This document shows positions 20,888 to 32,851 of a stretch of 64,000 nt of DNA, one piece after another. The notes under the pieces are model-generated. The model saw only the letters and a list, made by a program, of their open reading frames with translations. It did not search any database and was not told the origin of the DNA. The translations under genes and the position numbers were made by a program. The stretch spans positions 62,001-126,000 of the forward strand of contig NHZP01000029.1 in assembly GCA_003313425.1 (NCBI GenBank), in the 5' to 3' direction. The stretch comes from Pseudopyrenochaeta lycopersici (taxonomy: Eukaryota > Ascomycota > Dothideomycetes > Pleosporales > Pseudopyrenochaetaceae). The first letter of the stretch is position 1, and each line of letters starts with the position of its first letter.

Positions 20888-22399
20888 TTAGGCATCAACG
20901 TCCCTCTGAGTAATTAAGTCCTCTCCCTCCTCCTTTGATAGGGTCCCTCCCTGCTGGATCCGCTTTTTCTTACGCTTTTTCCGCTCAGAAGCAGCTCTAT
21001 TTGCCTGCTCAAGACCAGCTACTCTAGCTTCCAGCAACGTGTGTGAGTGTACCTTCAATGTTGATCCCTTTTTAACTTGTAACACCATCTCAATGATAGA
21101 ATCAGGAGAGGAACTCTTATGGTCACGAATCCTCTTCATAATTAGTGTTGTTTGAGCCTCTATCTCCCAGGCGTTGCTGGGTGTTTTGGGGTGCCAGGGG
21201 GTGGGCCCTGGTAGAGGTGGTGTCGGCGTGCGAGGCTTCACCTCAAGCTTTGATAGCACCACCTCTGGGCTGTGTGGGACTAGGCCAGTTGCTTGGAAGC
21301 TAGATAGAATATTCTGCTGTGAGAACGAGGTCTCGAATACCTCCTTAAAGGAAGCTAGGAATGCTTTTTTGTCAATGTGGGTGATGTGACTGTCTGCCAA
21401 GACCCTAATCTCTCGCCGGTATGCCTGCTTCAATGGCGCAAAGCAGCCCACATCAAGCGGCTGCAGGATATGGGATGAATGGGAAGGCATACAGAGGGTA
21501 ATTATCTTGTTCTCCTCACATAGATCCTGGAAGGCAAGTGAATTATGGCTCTCGTGGCCATTAATTACTAGTAGCCGGTGACTGCCTACTGTCCAGGCTG
21601 CTGTATGCTGGATAAAGTGCTGTAGCCAGGCTAGACCAAGTTCGTTGTTGGTCCAGCCGTTCTTACTAAGGCCTATACGCTAGCCCTTAGATAGATCAGG
21701 CAACCAGGACTTGTCGTGGTTCTTGGCTTTGAAGATAATGAAGGGTGGAATTGTCCAGCCCATAGCGTTGATACCAGCAATCAACGTCACCCACTCGCGG
21801 TTGCCAGGTTGTATCCCCAGTGGTCGAGTACGTCTCTCAGACGCAGTTACCACCTTGACGGACCCTCCTACGCCCATAGTAAAGCCAGTCTCGTCAAAGT
21901 TATAGGTATCTTCATCTAGGACGCCGTACTTGGCTTTGATGTTGCGTACAAGGTCAAACCAGGGGCTAATAACAGCTGGATCGCTGCATAGGACTCTCTG
22001 GTAGTCGCGTGGCCTACTTAGTTGGGATTTAATCTCAGGCTTACGAGAGACGAAGTTTCTGGCCCATTTTTCTCCCACCTGGCCACTACCACGAGCAGCC
22101 AGCAACTGATTCGCTATCTCACGGAGATAAGACAGTGTAGGGGCAAATCCTCGCGCGTCTAGCTTCCTTATATATTGGATAATCGCGTCTTCCTCGTGCC
22201 TGTTAAGCTTTGACGAGTTGGGTTGGCTGTTGCGTCGTGAAAGCTTTCCAGCGCGTCGGTCGCGGAGAGTCCTTCTAGGAACGTTGTAGACTGCTGCAGC
22301 TCGTCGGTCACTTAATGTCGCGTCTTTTTTCATTGCTTGGATAGCTAAGATAATTCTATCCTCACAAGGGAGTAATTCAATATTGAGTTGTTGAGACAT
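20888..22399 (-). pseudogene. pogo-1 transposase (CENP-B HTH + DDE_1), one nonsense and one catalytic mutation
   Basis: The first proper ATG is at 22399 (MSQQLNIELLPCEDRI); the frame upstream only covers the inverted repeat. In order: Psq-type HTH (LSDRRAAAVYNVPRRTLRDR), CENP-B/Tc5 HTH (GSGQVGEKWARNFVSRKPEI) and a DDE domain with NFDETGF, VINGHESH and HSSHILQPLDVGCF. A basic C-terminus follows. The frame has a single TAG at 21682-21680 where relatives have Trp (SKG-[W]-R), and the second catalytic Asp is Asn (VINGHESH for VIDGHESH). Both are G-to-A changes in TG context, consistent with light RIP. Otherwise 503 codons are open, so the protein is inactive but the termini could still be moved in trans. 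Confidence 0.9.
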
Positions 22400-22436
22400 T
22401 GCAGTTAAAGGTAGAGGAGGTGTGGTCTTGGCAAGA

Positions 22437-22479
22437 GTGGGCGTTTCGCTTACCTGGGCGTTTCGCTTGCCGCTCACGT
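22437..22479 (-). repeat. pogo-1 right terminal inverted repeat
   Basis: Exact inverted copy of 20635-20677, followed by the TA target duplication. Confidence 0.95.
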
Positions 22480-22481
22480 TA

Positions 22482-23370
22482 GTTTAATATTATAATTAAA
22501 GTTATTAAGTTAGATAATAAAATTATAATAGTTAAGCTAGAAGTAGAACGCTAGTTAGCATTATAAGGGATAACTATTAAGCCTTCCGCCCTAGATATAT
22601 AAGATTAGAATAGAGGTGCTAAACGCTTAGAGGGTGTAAATAAGGAGAAATCGCGTGCTATGCGCCTTAATACTAACCTATCCTAGGAGCTATAGCCCGA
22701 AATTACTTAAGCTAGGGTATACCTATATAATTAAACACTAAATTATGTAAATAACTAGAAGATACTGTACAAGGTCTTCTTTATAAAAGTTATACTTAAT
22801 AACAGAGTTGTTATAATATCTAAGAAGCCAAATCTCGCTTATTTAAAAGCCTATAGCTGTAAAGTATTCGTAATAATAGATAATACTTACTAAGGTAAAT
22901 TACGACTTTAACGGCTAGATCTAAAAGCCTGGGTTAGCTACTTAGTTAGCTATTAATCCTTAAATATCTATTAAATTTAAATCTTATTGCTTATAAAAGT
23001 AATAAGCACACGAGACATTATATTTAATAAGTAAACAGTATTTAATAGTAAAACTAAAGACCTAATAAACAACTTTATACATAGTACGCTGTAAGAAATT
23101 ACAACCTATATAAGGATAATAGAGCTTCCTACTCTAGTCTATTAACTAGAGACTAAGTCCTTTTATAAAGATAATATAGTTAAGGATACTAATAACTCTA
23201 AAGAGGAAGATCTACTAGGATATTATTACGGAAGAAGAATTAAGGATATATACCTAACTCCTCTATCTACGCTACTACTAGCAGCACTCCTTATAAGTCT
23301 AATAGTAGGTATATAAGTAGCTAATATAAACTTATACTTATTAAAACTAATTCCTTAGGCAGCTACCTTT
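22482..23370 (+). pseudogene. Copia-1 pol remnant, part 3: integrase core to C-terminus
   Basis: It aligns with the Copia-2 integrase. The stretch AWVSYLVSY near 22930 corresponds to Copia-2 AWIGYLVGY. It is heavily RIP-mutated and ends at Gypsy-2, whose CCTTT target duplication is 23366-23370. Confidence 0.7.
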
Positions 23371-23763
23371 TGTGAGGAATCTTAAAGGCTATCGGTGAGT
23401 ATAACCAATGAGACTGCAAGGTTAGTTCTCCGGGATAGAGTGAGGGACTAGATAGAAGGGGGTTCAATACTAAGACAGTAAGAGGGTGCTTCTGTAAAGA
23501 GTACTAAGGGTTAAGAACAATCAGTATTGCTATCACTATACTGTAGAGTATAATATTAAGTTAAACATAATAAGCCATAAGGGTTCATTATAGTAATCTA
23601 TATACATAACGCGCTCGTCGCGCTCGCCGCGAGCGCTGCGAGCGCTCGTCCTTGGCGGAGCGAGCGGTCACGTAACGCGTGACAGAGTGGAACACTAGCG
23701 CTTCTTAACTGGCCGTCAGTACCTGAGGCTCTCCCTCCTTATCCAGGATTCCAGATCCTAACA
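23371..23763 (-). repeat. Gypsy-2 LTR (3' LTR in element orientation)
   Basis: It starts TGTGAGGAATCTTAAAGG and ends ATCCTAACA. It contains a GC-rich, partly palindromic island of CGCTCG/GCGAGC strings at about 23609-23665. Confidence 0.93.
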
Positions 23764-23863
23764 CTATCCCTCTCCTTCTTTAGGATTCGTCTCAAATTAC
23801 GTGATGTGTAGCTAGATCGGCTTAAAGGCGGCGTACCCCGCGTCTGTGGCAATGTAAGACAAA

Positions 23864-24358
23864 ATGTCGTCTAAGTCCTAGATTCGTAATCTGCGTCTTT
23901 ACAACGAAATCCTCCGCGCTAAAACTATCGCTGAATTCGCTTATAATAAGTGTTTCGGGGACAACATTATTTATTACATTATGCTAAATTCGAACTTAAA
24001 ATGTACTGAATGCACTTGTTTAGGGAAACTGTGTGTGAACATGTCCTAGGCTTCTCTGGACAAAACTCGTGACGAGTACTAGAAGAAGGTAGATAACAAC
24101 AAGAAGTTGCTAGCAACCGTGATCGCGCGGTTGCTTTAGAATAAGGCAATTTTGAAGCAGGCAGAAGAAAGGGCGCGGAAGAAGGCTTTGTGTCTTGCGT
24201 CGGAGATGCATAACGACGGAGAGTTAGAGTTTGCTGAGGAAGCTCCTTGTCCGGCCGTTAATGCCTTAGTTAGTTTTTCTCTAATAATATAGTCTACTAT
24301 AGGCGCCTTAGATCAACTAGTAACCCCGGCGGAGCCTGGGCAGGCTTCCACCTTCTAG
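23864..24358 (+). pseudogene. Gypsy-2 antisense ORF: Cys-rich, helical 164-aa protein
   Basis: The ATG is at 23864 (MSSKSQIRN after restoring one TAG) and it ends TTC TAG at 24356-24358. Near residue 50 it carries KCTECTCLGKLCVN, a CxxC-type cluster. A long charged, probably coiled-coil region follows (KQAEERARKKALCLASEM), then an acidic tail. About five in-frame stops, all TAG, fit RIP of CAG or TGG. Its stop codon overlaps the stop of the convergent pol inside one palindromic CTAG (24355-24358). Position, length and layout match the Gypsy-3 ORF. Function unknown. Confidence 0.65.
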
Positions 24359-27300
24359 GTTTGTTTCTTCTTTTTCCTTTCCTCTCTCTCCCAATATTCT
24401 CTAATTTTTTCTCAGCAGTTTCTTAGATTTTCTGGTGGTTCCCACGTACTTTCCACGCTTAGGTACCCTTTCTATTTAACTAGGTAACTGAAGCTTGGTT
24501 CCAGGTCGTTAACTCTTCCATTCCGTTGGTACCCCTAGATTTTTTTAACTTTAAACTTGTTTTCTTCTTCAGGTTCGTACTAGAATGTTTTCTGTAATAG
24601 TGTAGCAGGGTCAGCTAGTTCCAACTTAGAGATATAAAAGTATAGGTGGATTTTTGCATCTGGCGGTAGCTTAAGTGTATAATTTACAGGTCTGTTCCGT
24701 TTTTTGACCAAAAATAGTCCGACCTTAATATGATTAAGTCCCTTGCTTAGTCGCTTATTGCGTAGATTTTTTGTAAGCAAGTATGCTTTATCCCCCTTCT
24801 TTAGCTGAGGTGCCATTTTTCTTTTCTTATTCTGGTAGGAAATACTGTTGCGTTGCGCTTTCTCGAGGTTCTCTTGGAGTTGTTTGTGTACTTTTTTTAT
24901 TTCTTCAGCTGTTTTTATAGCTGCTTCAGTTTTTCTGCTAGGATATGACTTTATAAAGAGATTAGGGTATCTCCCGTAGTTAGCAAAGAACGGTGTCTTT
25001 CTAGTTAATTCTGACAATTTGTTATTATAGGCTAGTTGTGCCATTAGTAACAATGAGACCTAATTATTTTATTGTTAATTGCTGTAAATTCTTAGGTAGG
25101 TCTTTATTGTTCTGTTTGTTCTTTCTGTCTGTCCGTCCGTTTATAGGTGATAGGCTGTTAACAACTTTCTCTTTGTTCCTATTGCAGCCATCAGGGTAGA
25201 CCAGAAGTTGGATGTAAAGAGCTTGTCTCTGTCACTTATAATAGACTTAGGTATACCGTGATATCATATTAATCTGTCTAAGACAACAAACGCTAGTTGT
25301 TCTGTTTTGTAGTCGTTTCTAAACGGTATTATTTCCGCTGCTTTCGTAAACCTGCAGACTATGTTGAGGATAGCGTTATACTTGATTCCTGTTGCGGGAT
25401 CTTTAGACAGTAGTAACCCTGTTATAAAGTCTATAGAAATGTCTGCCTAAGGTTCATCAGGTAGCTCCATAGCTTGCATTTCTCCGTAGGGTGCGTAAGT
25501 ACTGTGTTTGTTCTTATAACAGTCCGCGCATTTTTTGATAAACTGTTCGACTTTAGCCTTCATGTTTTTAAAGCTGTAATGTCGCTGTATAAGTTCTATC
25601 GTTCTCTTAATTCCTGGGTAACTATATACTAGGTCATTGTGGTGTTGTTGTATAATTGCCTCTTGCAATTCTTTAGGTACTTCGGACGTAATTATCATAG
25701 TGTTATTTAATAACTTATTAGGTCCTAAGCTTCCATCCTGGTTAACTTGAAGGATAGCATCGTTGACTATTGCTTTTATCCCTGCGATGTCTGATCTGCA
25801 GCTAAGAGCGTCAGCTCTGCCGTTATCCTTTCCTAGCGTATACACGATCTTAAACTTATATTGTCCTAGCATTTCAGCCCATCTAACCTGTCTACAGTTT
25901 AAGGTCTTAGTAGTAGTGAAATAAACTAAGTTCTTGTAATCCGTGAATATTATAAGATCTAAGCAACTCTCTGCATAGATTCGCCAGTAGTTGAGGGCGT
26001 CGACGACTACCATAAGTTCTTTATTATGCACGTCGTAACGTTCCTTAGCGTCTATAAATTTCCTTAAGTAGTACGCGATTAGGTGCCATTTCCTATTACG
26101 CTCTTATTTTGCTGTTGCACCTAGTGCAAGGTCTAAGGCGTCTGTTTTAAACTATAGGGGTTCTCCCGTTCAGAATGCAATTAACACTAGAGGTATAATA
26201 CAGGCTTCCTTAAGCATCTAAAATGCTTTTCTTTATTCGTTTCCCTATTCCCATTTAGTATCTTTTCTTATAAGCTTAGTAAGTAGGATAGACTTCTTAG
26301 AAAAATCCTTAATAAATTGTTAGTTAAAGTTAACGAATCCTATAAATAACTGTATGTCTTTAACTATTTTAGGTTCGGGCCATTCTTTTACTACTCTTAT
26401 TTTTTCTTTGCTTATCTTTACTCTATGTGCACCTACTGTGCATCTAAGGAATTCAACTTCTTCCTTATAGAACTCGCATTTCTTAGGTTCGAGCAGTAAA
26501 CCAAATCTTCCTAAGCAGGCAAGAACTATTTTAACGTGCTTAATGTGTTCCTGTAGATTATTAGAGTACACGAGGATATCGTCGAGGTATACGATAACGA
26601 ATACATCCAGGTATTCTCTTAACACATTGTTAATAAGTGCCTAGCATGTCGCTGGTGCATTAGTAAGGCCAAAAGGCATTACTATATACTCGTAGTGGCC
26701 GTAGCGTGTTCTAAACGCGGTCTTCTATTCTTCACCTTCCTTTATGCGAATAAGGTTATACGCTCCTCTTAAGTCTAATGCTGTAAAGACTTTCACAAAG
26801 GCTAGTTAATCCCGTAATTCTGCTATATTCAGTAAAGGGTATTAATTTTTTACTATAATGTCGTTAAGTTTCTAGTAGTCAACGCATAATCTTAGCTTCC
26901 TATTCTTTTTTAGTACGAATAGTATAGGGTATCCTGCTAGCAACTATAATTCCCTAATAAATCCCTTTTTTAAGTTTGTCTTAATATATTCGCGCAGGGT
27001 CTTAAGTTCTTTTTCTAATAAACCGTAAATTAGGCTGAAAGTTAGTTACTTTCCTTCCTGTAGGATAATCTTATAATCCTAGGGTTAATGCTTAGGCAAT
27101 GCTTTTATAGTTGTCTCTTCCTAAAAGAGTAACTCGTATTCTTTATACTCGTCAGGGATTACTAGAGTTACGCTTTACTCCTTAACTCTAGCTTGTTAGT
27201 CTAAGGGCCTCCTATTAGTACCTGCTGAGTCAAACCCTCGTGTCTTAAGGCCGTCCTTGTTTAAAGTAAGGATTCCAATCGTCATCTTCTTATCTACCTA

Positions 27301-29090
27301 GGCACTCAGCCGCAGCGTAGGCTTGCTCGTAGTTGCGTCCGTTCCACAGCATTTAAACGAGAACTTTTTCCTTTTCTAATCTATCTCTAGACTATATTCT
27401 CTTAACCATAGGAGTCCTAGTATCACGTCATATTATAATAATCCAAAGACGTCTAGGTCAATTATTTCCCTATAGTTCTAGATAATAAGTTACACGCTCC
27501 GTACTTCGTGTGTAATTACAGACTCTGATAGCATTGGTTGTCTATTAGCGACTGTTAATAGATATAGTACTAATTTTAACGATAGGACAAGGCCAGCTTA
27601 TTCTATCGCTCGCGCAGAAATATAGCTCCGTTGTGCTCCAGAATCTACTAGTGCCTTCATCTAGTTTCCGTTAAGCTTAATATTTAGCTTAAGGAGTCCT
27701 TATATACCTGTTGCGCATAAGGTTCGCAGTTTTTACCCATCAGTAGGCGTGACCCTAAAAAAGGCTCCTCCTAATACCTATTTAGTGTCTTAATATCTTT
27801 GTGCTTAAGGCAATCCAAGTTAAGGCACGTTTACTATTATTACTGATTACATTCTCTATTAAAGACTAGCTACATCACTATAGTAGCCGTAAGGTCGTCA
27901 TTTCCTAGAAAATAGAGGACAGTCCTCTTATCCCATAGATAGTTGTCGCACTTAACTTCAGGATAATCATACTATTAGTATTTGCATTAGTAAAACAAGT
28001 AAGGGAAGTATCCCTGTTCTGTTTTACTTAAATAGTGTATGGCGCACAGGTCTGTAGTATAGAAAGACCAGTAGACAACACCGTGTCGTTTATTGCGTGG
28101 ATCCATCAAGTAGTCTAGTACTAGTTTCTATAGTCCTTTGCGCATAGTATGTAGGGTCTAAGCCACCTCTGCGCGCTCGTAGTAGTTTCTAGCTTCTTCC
28201 TCTATAAGCAGCCAGTTAGGGTCGACGTTCTCTTTGTCGTCCTCCTAATGCATTTGTTGTTCAAGCTAGGTATAAATGTCCTGTTTCTCACTGTCTGTGA
28301 GCACAATCTCGCCATAGGAATTAACTCAAAGGTATCCTTGTTGTACTAGGTCCTGAGTGTTAGGTACATAGAAGGCGTCTTCCCTTACTAGTAGTAGCAT
28401 TATTTAGCGTCGTAGTGCATATTCAGGGGTCTTGACTACCAGGGGTTCTGGTACCTATATTTATCTAGCTCGTCAAAGTTTCTGTAGTGCGTCCCTAACG
28501 CTTGCGGGTTGCCATACTTCTTTAGCTCTTTCCGCCCACTCTTATGTTACCTTCGTATAATGTTCGGGGTAACAGTAATATTCCCGCAACATGTCTTGCA
28601 TCGCTTGTTCAGCCAGAATAATCGTACTCATCCCTTATTTTATAGCTGCTTCCCATTCTTCTAGGGTTAACGCGTTAATATATTATACTTTATACATATA
28701 TTGTGCGTGTAGTTAGCGGTTAAGTTCTACGATATCTTTTTCCGCCTCTATAGGCGTCAATAGCCTTAGGGTTCCTAGTCAATGTCGTTTCTAGAAGTTT
28801 TCCTTTTTCTAATCCTTAGTTAAGGGCACCATAGTATTATTAAGGTCTTCCTCAGCATCTTTATAGACTAAAGACAGGAAGCCGCTGCTCTCTTCTTCCT
28901 CGTCGCTATACTAGGTTCCTGGAATCCCTTTCTTAGTAGGTTCTAGGAGAGGTAGCTGTAATAACTCTGTGTCTTAGGCTTCTTCCTCTCAGGTTACGAT
29001 AACTTCCTATGTCTCGTCGTCGCTGTTTTCTTCTTTTACTACTATTATATTAATCTAAGGGGTCACCTTATTCTTACTTCTACAGTCCTT
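24355..29090 (-). pseudogene. Gypsy-2 pol: protease, RT, RNase H, integrase, chromodomain (RIP-damaged)
   Basis: Read right to left: the RT has VIVYLDDILVYSNN (26550-26625). RNase H follows with FTDYKNLVYF and GRADALSCRSD, then the integrase zinc region with HHND...CADCYKNKH (frame open 26031-25447). The integrase C-terminus is MLLMAQLAYNNKLS (open 25053-24580). The chromodomain at about 24560-24390 has FSYLVK[W]KGYLSVESTWEPPENL. The stop at 24357-24355 abuts the antisense ORF. Stops between open pieces are TAG/TAA, so the gene is inactive. The chromodomain places it with fungal chromoviruses. Confidence 0.88.
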
Positions 29091-29903
29091 AGCCATATAG
29101 CCTTTCTTATTGCAGTTAAAGCAGGTTATTTCTTTTTTCTTCCCGCCCTTGCCCGATTTCTCCTTATTAAGATTATCTAGATACATTACCTTAGGGCCCC
29201 CTGACAGGTACTGTCCGGGCACTCCCCGTAGTTAATACTAATGTCATAGGCGACTATTATTTAGCTTATTGCGATAATCTTTCCAAAGTTTCTTATCTTC
29301 CTTTATTTATCCTAGTAGTTATCTTCTAAGTCGCACACAGAGCTTATAGAGCTCTATATCTAGTCAGATAGTTTCATTAATTAGGTCGTCCAGTGTCGTA
29401 ATTTTCGTGCCCGTACGTATAAGTTCGGTCTGGACGTCCGCTTTCAGGCCTTATTTGTACATAGTTTTTAGGGTGTCGTCATTCTAACTAGTCTATCTAG
29501 CGTAACCTAAAAATTCGTTAGTGTAGTCGGCCGTAGACCTAGTTTATCGCATGTTTTAGATCTTACGTTCTGTAATAGTTACCACGTTCAGGAGCCTAAA
29601 CGCTTGGCGCATACATGCTTTAAACCTTTCTGTATTTTTAAACATAACAATAAGTTCTTAAGGCTTCTCTTTGTTACTCATATACTCGACTAGGTAGGGT
29701 TTTACCTATTTGGCAGCTTCGCCTCTCATATAGCTTAACATAAGTACTGCTTAGTCGTCGTCGTCTATGGTAGTTGCGTTAAACTTAAAGAACAGGTCGA
29801 ACTAGAGTAGCTAGTCTTCAAGCTTAAACCGATCCCCATAGAAGAGGTCTAGTTTAGCGACAGCGTTGCCTAGCCTTATGGCATAATAGTTAGTAGTTTC
29901 CAT
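29083..29903 (-). pseudogene. Gypsy-2 gag with zinc knuckle
   Basis: The ATG at 29903 gives METTNYYAIRLGNAVAKLDL. The capsid region is followed by a knuckle CFNCNKKGYMAKDC at 29126-29083, a CX2CX4HX4C motif whose His is now Tyr (CAT to TAT). Several TAG stops break the frame. Confidence 0.8.
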
Positions 29904-29935
29904 CTCAGTGTCACTTATCTTAAGAGTGTTCAAAG

Positions 29936-30328
29936 TATAAGGAATCTTAAAGGCTATCAGTAAGGATAACTAATAAGACTGCAAGGTTAGTTCTCCAGGA
30001 TAGAGTGAGGGACTAGATAGAAGGGGGTTCAATACTAAGACAGTAAGAGGGTGCTTCTGTAAAGAGTACTAAGGGTTAAGAATAATCGGTATTACTATTA
30101 CTATACTGTAGAGTATAATATTAAGTTGAACACAATAAGCTATAAGGGTTCATTGTAGTAATCTATATACATAACGCGCTCGTCGCGCTCGCCGCGAGCG
30201 CTGCGAGCGCTCGTCCTTAGCGGAGCGAGCGGTCACGTGACGCGTGACAGAGTGGAACACTGGCGCTTCTTAACTGGCCGTCAGTACCTGAGGCTCTCCC
30301 TCCTTGTCCAGGATTCCAGATCCTAACA
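29936..30328 (-). repeat. Gypsy-2 LTR (5' LTR in element orientation)
   Basis: It aligns with 23371-23763 over 393 bp, differing by transitions only as far as I compared, and is followed by CCTTT. Confidence 0.93.
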
Positions 30329-30998
30329 CCTTTATAGCTAGTACCTAGGCAGGTAACATAAGGAACTATAGACGGAAAGTTATTAATAAGGCTTAGATAA
30401 AAAGGATGCTCGCTAAAGGCTTAAAGATCTACTAAAGCTAACTTCTACTACTACCTACGCTGTATACTAACCTTAAATACTATCCTATAGGAGAGCTATT
30501 TAAAGAGGTAGAATAAGTACACCTTAAAAGCTATAGATAAATAAAGTTATAGACAAAGGTCCTACTTAAGCTAATTAAGGCCGCAGGATAACAAATTCTT
30601 AACTGTATGTAGGTATACACATATAAGCTAAATAAGCATAATTAATTCCTTAAGTGTAAAGCACGACTTATAGTCTAAGGAGACTAACAGCAACATATTA
30701 TAAAGTAAGATATATATGCCGCTACGTTAGTAAGCAGGTCCTTTTAAATACTAATAGTAATTACAGCTAAGTATAATCTTAAACTAAAGTAATATAACGT
30801 AATAAACGCATTTATATATCTAACTATAGACTAAGAAGTATATATAAAAATACTGCGCAGATATCGTAAGAAAGGCATAATCCTCTAAGTTTAGAAGGCG
30901 TTATATAAGCTCTAAATATTACCCTTACTATAGTAAAAGAAGTTTATAATAACTCTTAAAGCCTTAAGATTTATAGAAGTACTATATAAGCTATACTA
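30329..30998 (+). pseudogene. Copia-1 pol remnant, part 4: linker and reverse transcriptase start
   Basis: MLAKGLKIY near 30400 matches Copia-2 MLAQGLKPH, and NCM[W]VYTYKLNK near 30600 matches the RT entry. It is RIP-mutated and interrupted by pogo-2 just before the YVDD box. Confidence 0.7.
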
Positions 30999-31000
30999 TA

Positions 31001-32849
31001 ACGTATTCCATCATCGAGTGCGCCACACCATCGAGTAAGCCAAAATCTCTTGGCACCCAACATAACTACTACTACGCGCAATGTCTTAACCAACTCAGTT
31101 AAATCAATCTCAAAACGAAGGCAGGATAGAGCTTACTCTTTAGGCTATTAATCAAGGCCAATTTAAAAGTGTCCGACGTGCTGCTAAGGCGTTTAACGTT
31201 ACCCAATCAACCCTGCAGCGAAGATACAACAGAACCCCCGCTCGAGCTAATTGCCAGCCTAATCGCCAAAAGCTCACGCGCACTAAAGAGCAGACAATCG
31301 TCCAATATATCCTTAACCTCGATTCGCGAGGATTTGCGCCCCAGCTGTGTGAGGTGGCAGATATAGCAGATAAACTGCTGGCTGTACGTGGTGGAGAGCT
31401 AGTAGGCAAGCAATAGGTTAAGAGATTTGTAACGCGTTCAGATAAGCTTAAAATAGCTTTTAACCGAGCAAAGGACTATCAGAGGATACTCCAGGAAGAT
31501 CCAGAGAAAATTAGCGCGTAGTTTAAGCTAGTTAAGGACACTAAAGCTAAGTACGGCGTTCACAACAACAACATACACAACTTTAATAAAACTGGCTTCC
31601 AGATAGGCATTATTAGCTCTATAAAAGTTGTTACAGGCTCAGAGAGACGCGCTCGACCTAAGCTCGTTCAGCCAGGCGATCGCGAGTAGGTTACAGTTAT
31701 CCAGAGCATCTGCGCTGCTGGGTACGCGACCCCGCCATTCATCGTCTACAAAGGACGCGTCCATATCTCTACATAGTACGAGGAGGCAGATATACCATAC
31801 AATTAGAAGCTCTCAGTCTCTAAGAACGGCTGGACAAACAACGCACTTAGTCTCAAGTAGTTGAAGCACTTTGACGCGCATACAAAGGCGCGTCAAGTTA
31901 GGGGGTACAGGCTGCTCATCTTAGACGGCCATGAGAGCCATCTCAACCAGGATTTTAAAGACTACTGCCTTAAGCACAAGATTCTTACTATCTGTATGCC
32001 ACCTCACTCATCGCACATCCTCCAGCCACTTGACGTGGTCTGCTTCTCGCCGTTGAAGCGCAAGTACTCCCAGCGCGTTCAAGACTTGGCACGCCGGCGC
32101 GTCTTCCACATTAACAAAGAAGGCTTTCTCCCCGCCTTTAAAGACGCGTTTTTTAACGTGTTTACAGAGGAGAACTGTCAAAAGGCCTTTGAGGCGTCAG
32201 GACTAGTCCCTATGAACGCGCAGGTAGTGTTAGATCGCCTTAAAGTACGGCTGCGTACCCCGCCAGAACCTCTCCTCCTAGAGACGCCGTGGCAGTCGAA
32301 GACTCCAAGCAATACTCAAGAGTTTGGATCTCAATCTAAGCTTATACGCGAGTCCTTTACTTAGTCACCTGTTACAGCGCAGGTAGGCTTCTCTCAGCTT
32401 ATAAAAGGCGCTGAACTCATGCTGCACCAAAACGCTCTGCTTGTTGCCCGCAATCATAAGCTTGAAGAGCAATTAGCAGTAATAACTAAGCGGAAATCGC
32501 GCAAAAGGAAGTAAATTCAGCAAGGTGGCACATTAGAGTATGGTGTAGCGTTAGCGCAGGTAGCTGCTAAAGCGTCTGCGGCGTCTCAGCGATCTAAGAA
32601 GGCTCGTGGTAGTAGTAATCAAGAAACAGCTCAACCAGCTCTACGGCGCTGTGGAAATTGTGGCGGGACTGGGCACAACGCTCGAACGTGTAAAAAGGAT
32701 ATAGAAGGATCTTCTAAATCTAATGTAAGCACGACGTACGCAAGTTCTTTATTTAATAGTAATGAAATAGACAATTCGTAACATAAGTTGGTGGTGCCAA
32801 GAGATTTTGGCTCACTCGATGGTGTGGCGCACTCGATGATGGAATACGT
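31001..32849 (+). mobile_element. pogo-2: RIP-mutated Fot1/pogo-type transposon
   Basis: The element is 1849 bp with 57-bp inverted repeats (31001-31057 and 32793-32849, one A/G mismatch) and TA on both sides (30999-31000 and 32850-32851). CATCGAGT is repeated within each inverted repeat. It carries one transposase on the plus strand. It belongs to a different family from pogo-1, with other termini and a zinc-knuckle C-terminus. It interrupts the Copia-1 RT. Confidence 0.95.
31081..32781 (+). pseudogene. pogo-2 transposase with C-terminal zinc knuckle, multiple RIP stops
   Basis: From the ATG at 31081 to the TAA at 32779-32781 the frame is collinear over 566 codons, with about ten TAG/TAA stops, mostly at Trp or Gln positions. 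In order: HTH (SVRRAAKAFNVTQSTLQRRY), CENP-B HTH, and DDE parts NFNKTGF (Asp to Asn), LLILDGHESH (intact) and HSSHILQPLDVVCF. The last domain is a CX2CX4HX4C knuckle, CGNCGGTGHNARTC, near 32650. The longest open piece is 31861-32364. It is inactive through nonsense and a catalytic-site change. Confidence 0.88.
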
Positions 32850-32851
32850 TA

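Larger units (their letters stand above)
20635..22479 (-). mobile_element. pogo-1: Fot1/pogo-type DNA transposon, nearly intact
   Basis: The element is 1845 bp with perfect 43-bp terminal inverted repeats (20635-20677 and 22437-22479), flanked by TA on both sides (20633-20634 and 22480-22481). Each inverted repeat holds two direct copies of AAGCGAAACGCCCA. It carries one transposase gene on the minus strand. It sits in the Copia-1 integrase region but is far less mutated than its host, so it arrived later. The family is the one whose fragment lies at 1-141. The Parastagonospora pogo-like elements (Molly, Pixie) are obvious comparators. Confidence 0.95.
23371..30328 (-). mobile_element. Gypsy-2: chromodomain Ty3/gypsy element, moderately RIP-mutated
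   Basis: Two 393-bp LTRs are flanked by a perfect CCTTT duplication (23366-23370 and 30329-30333). gag and pol are on the minus strand, and an antisense ORF on the plus strand lies by the left LTR. Several hundred-base frames are still open, so RIP damage is lighter than in its relative Gypsy-3. The bodies of Gypsy-2 and Gypsy-3 align, but their chromodomains, antisense ORFs and U3 regions have diverged. Confidence 0.93.
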
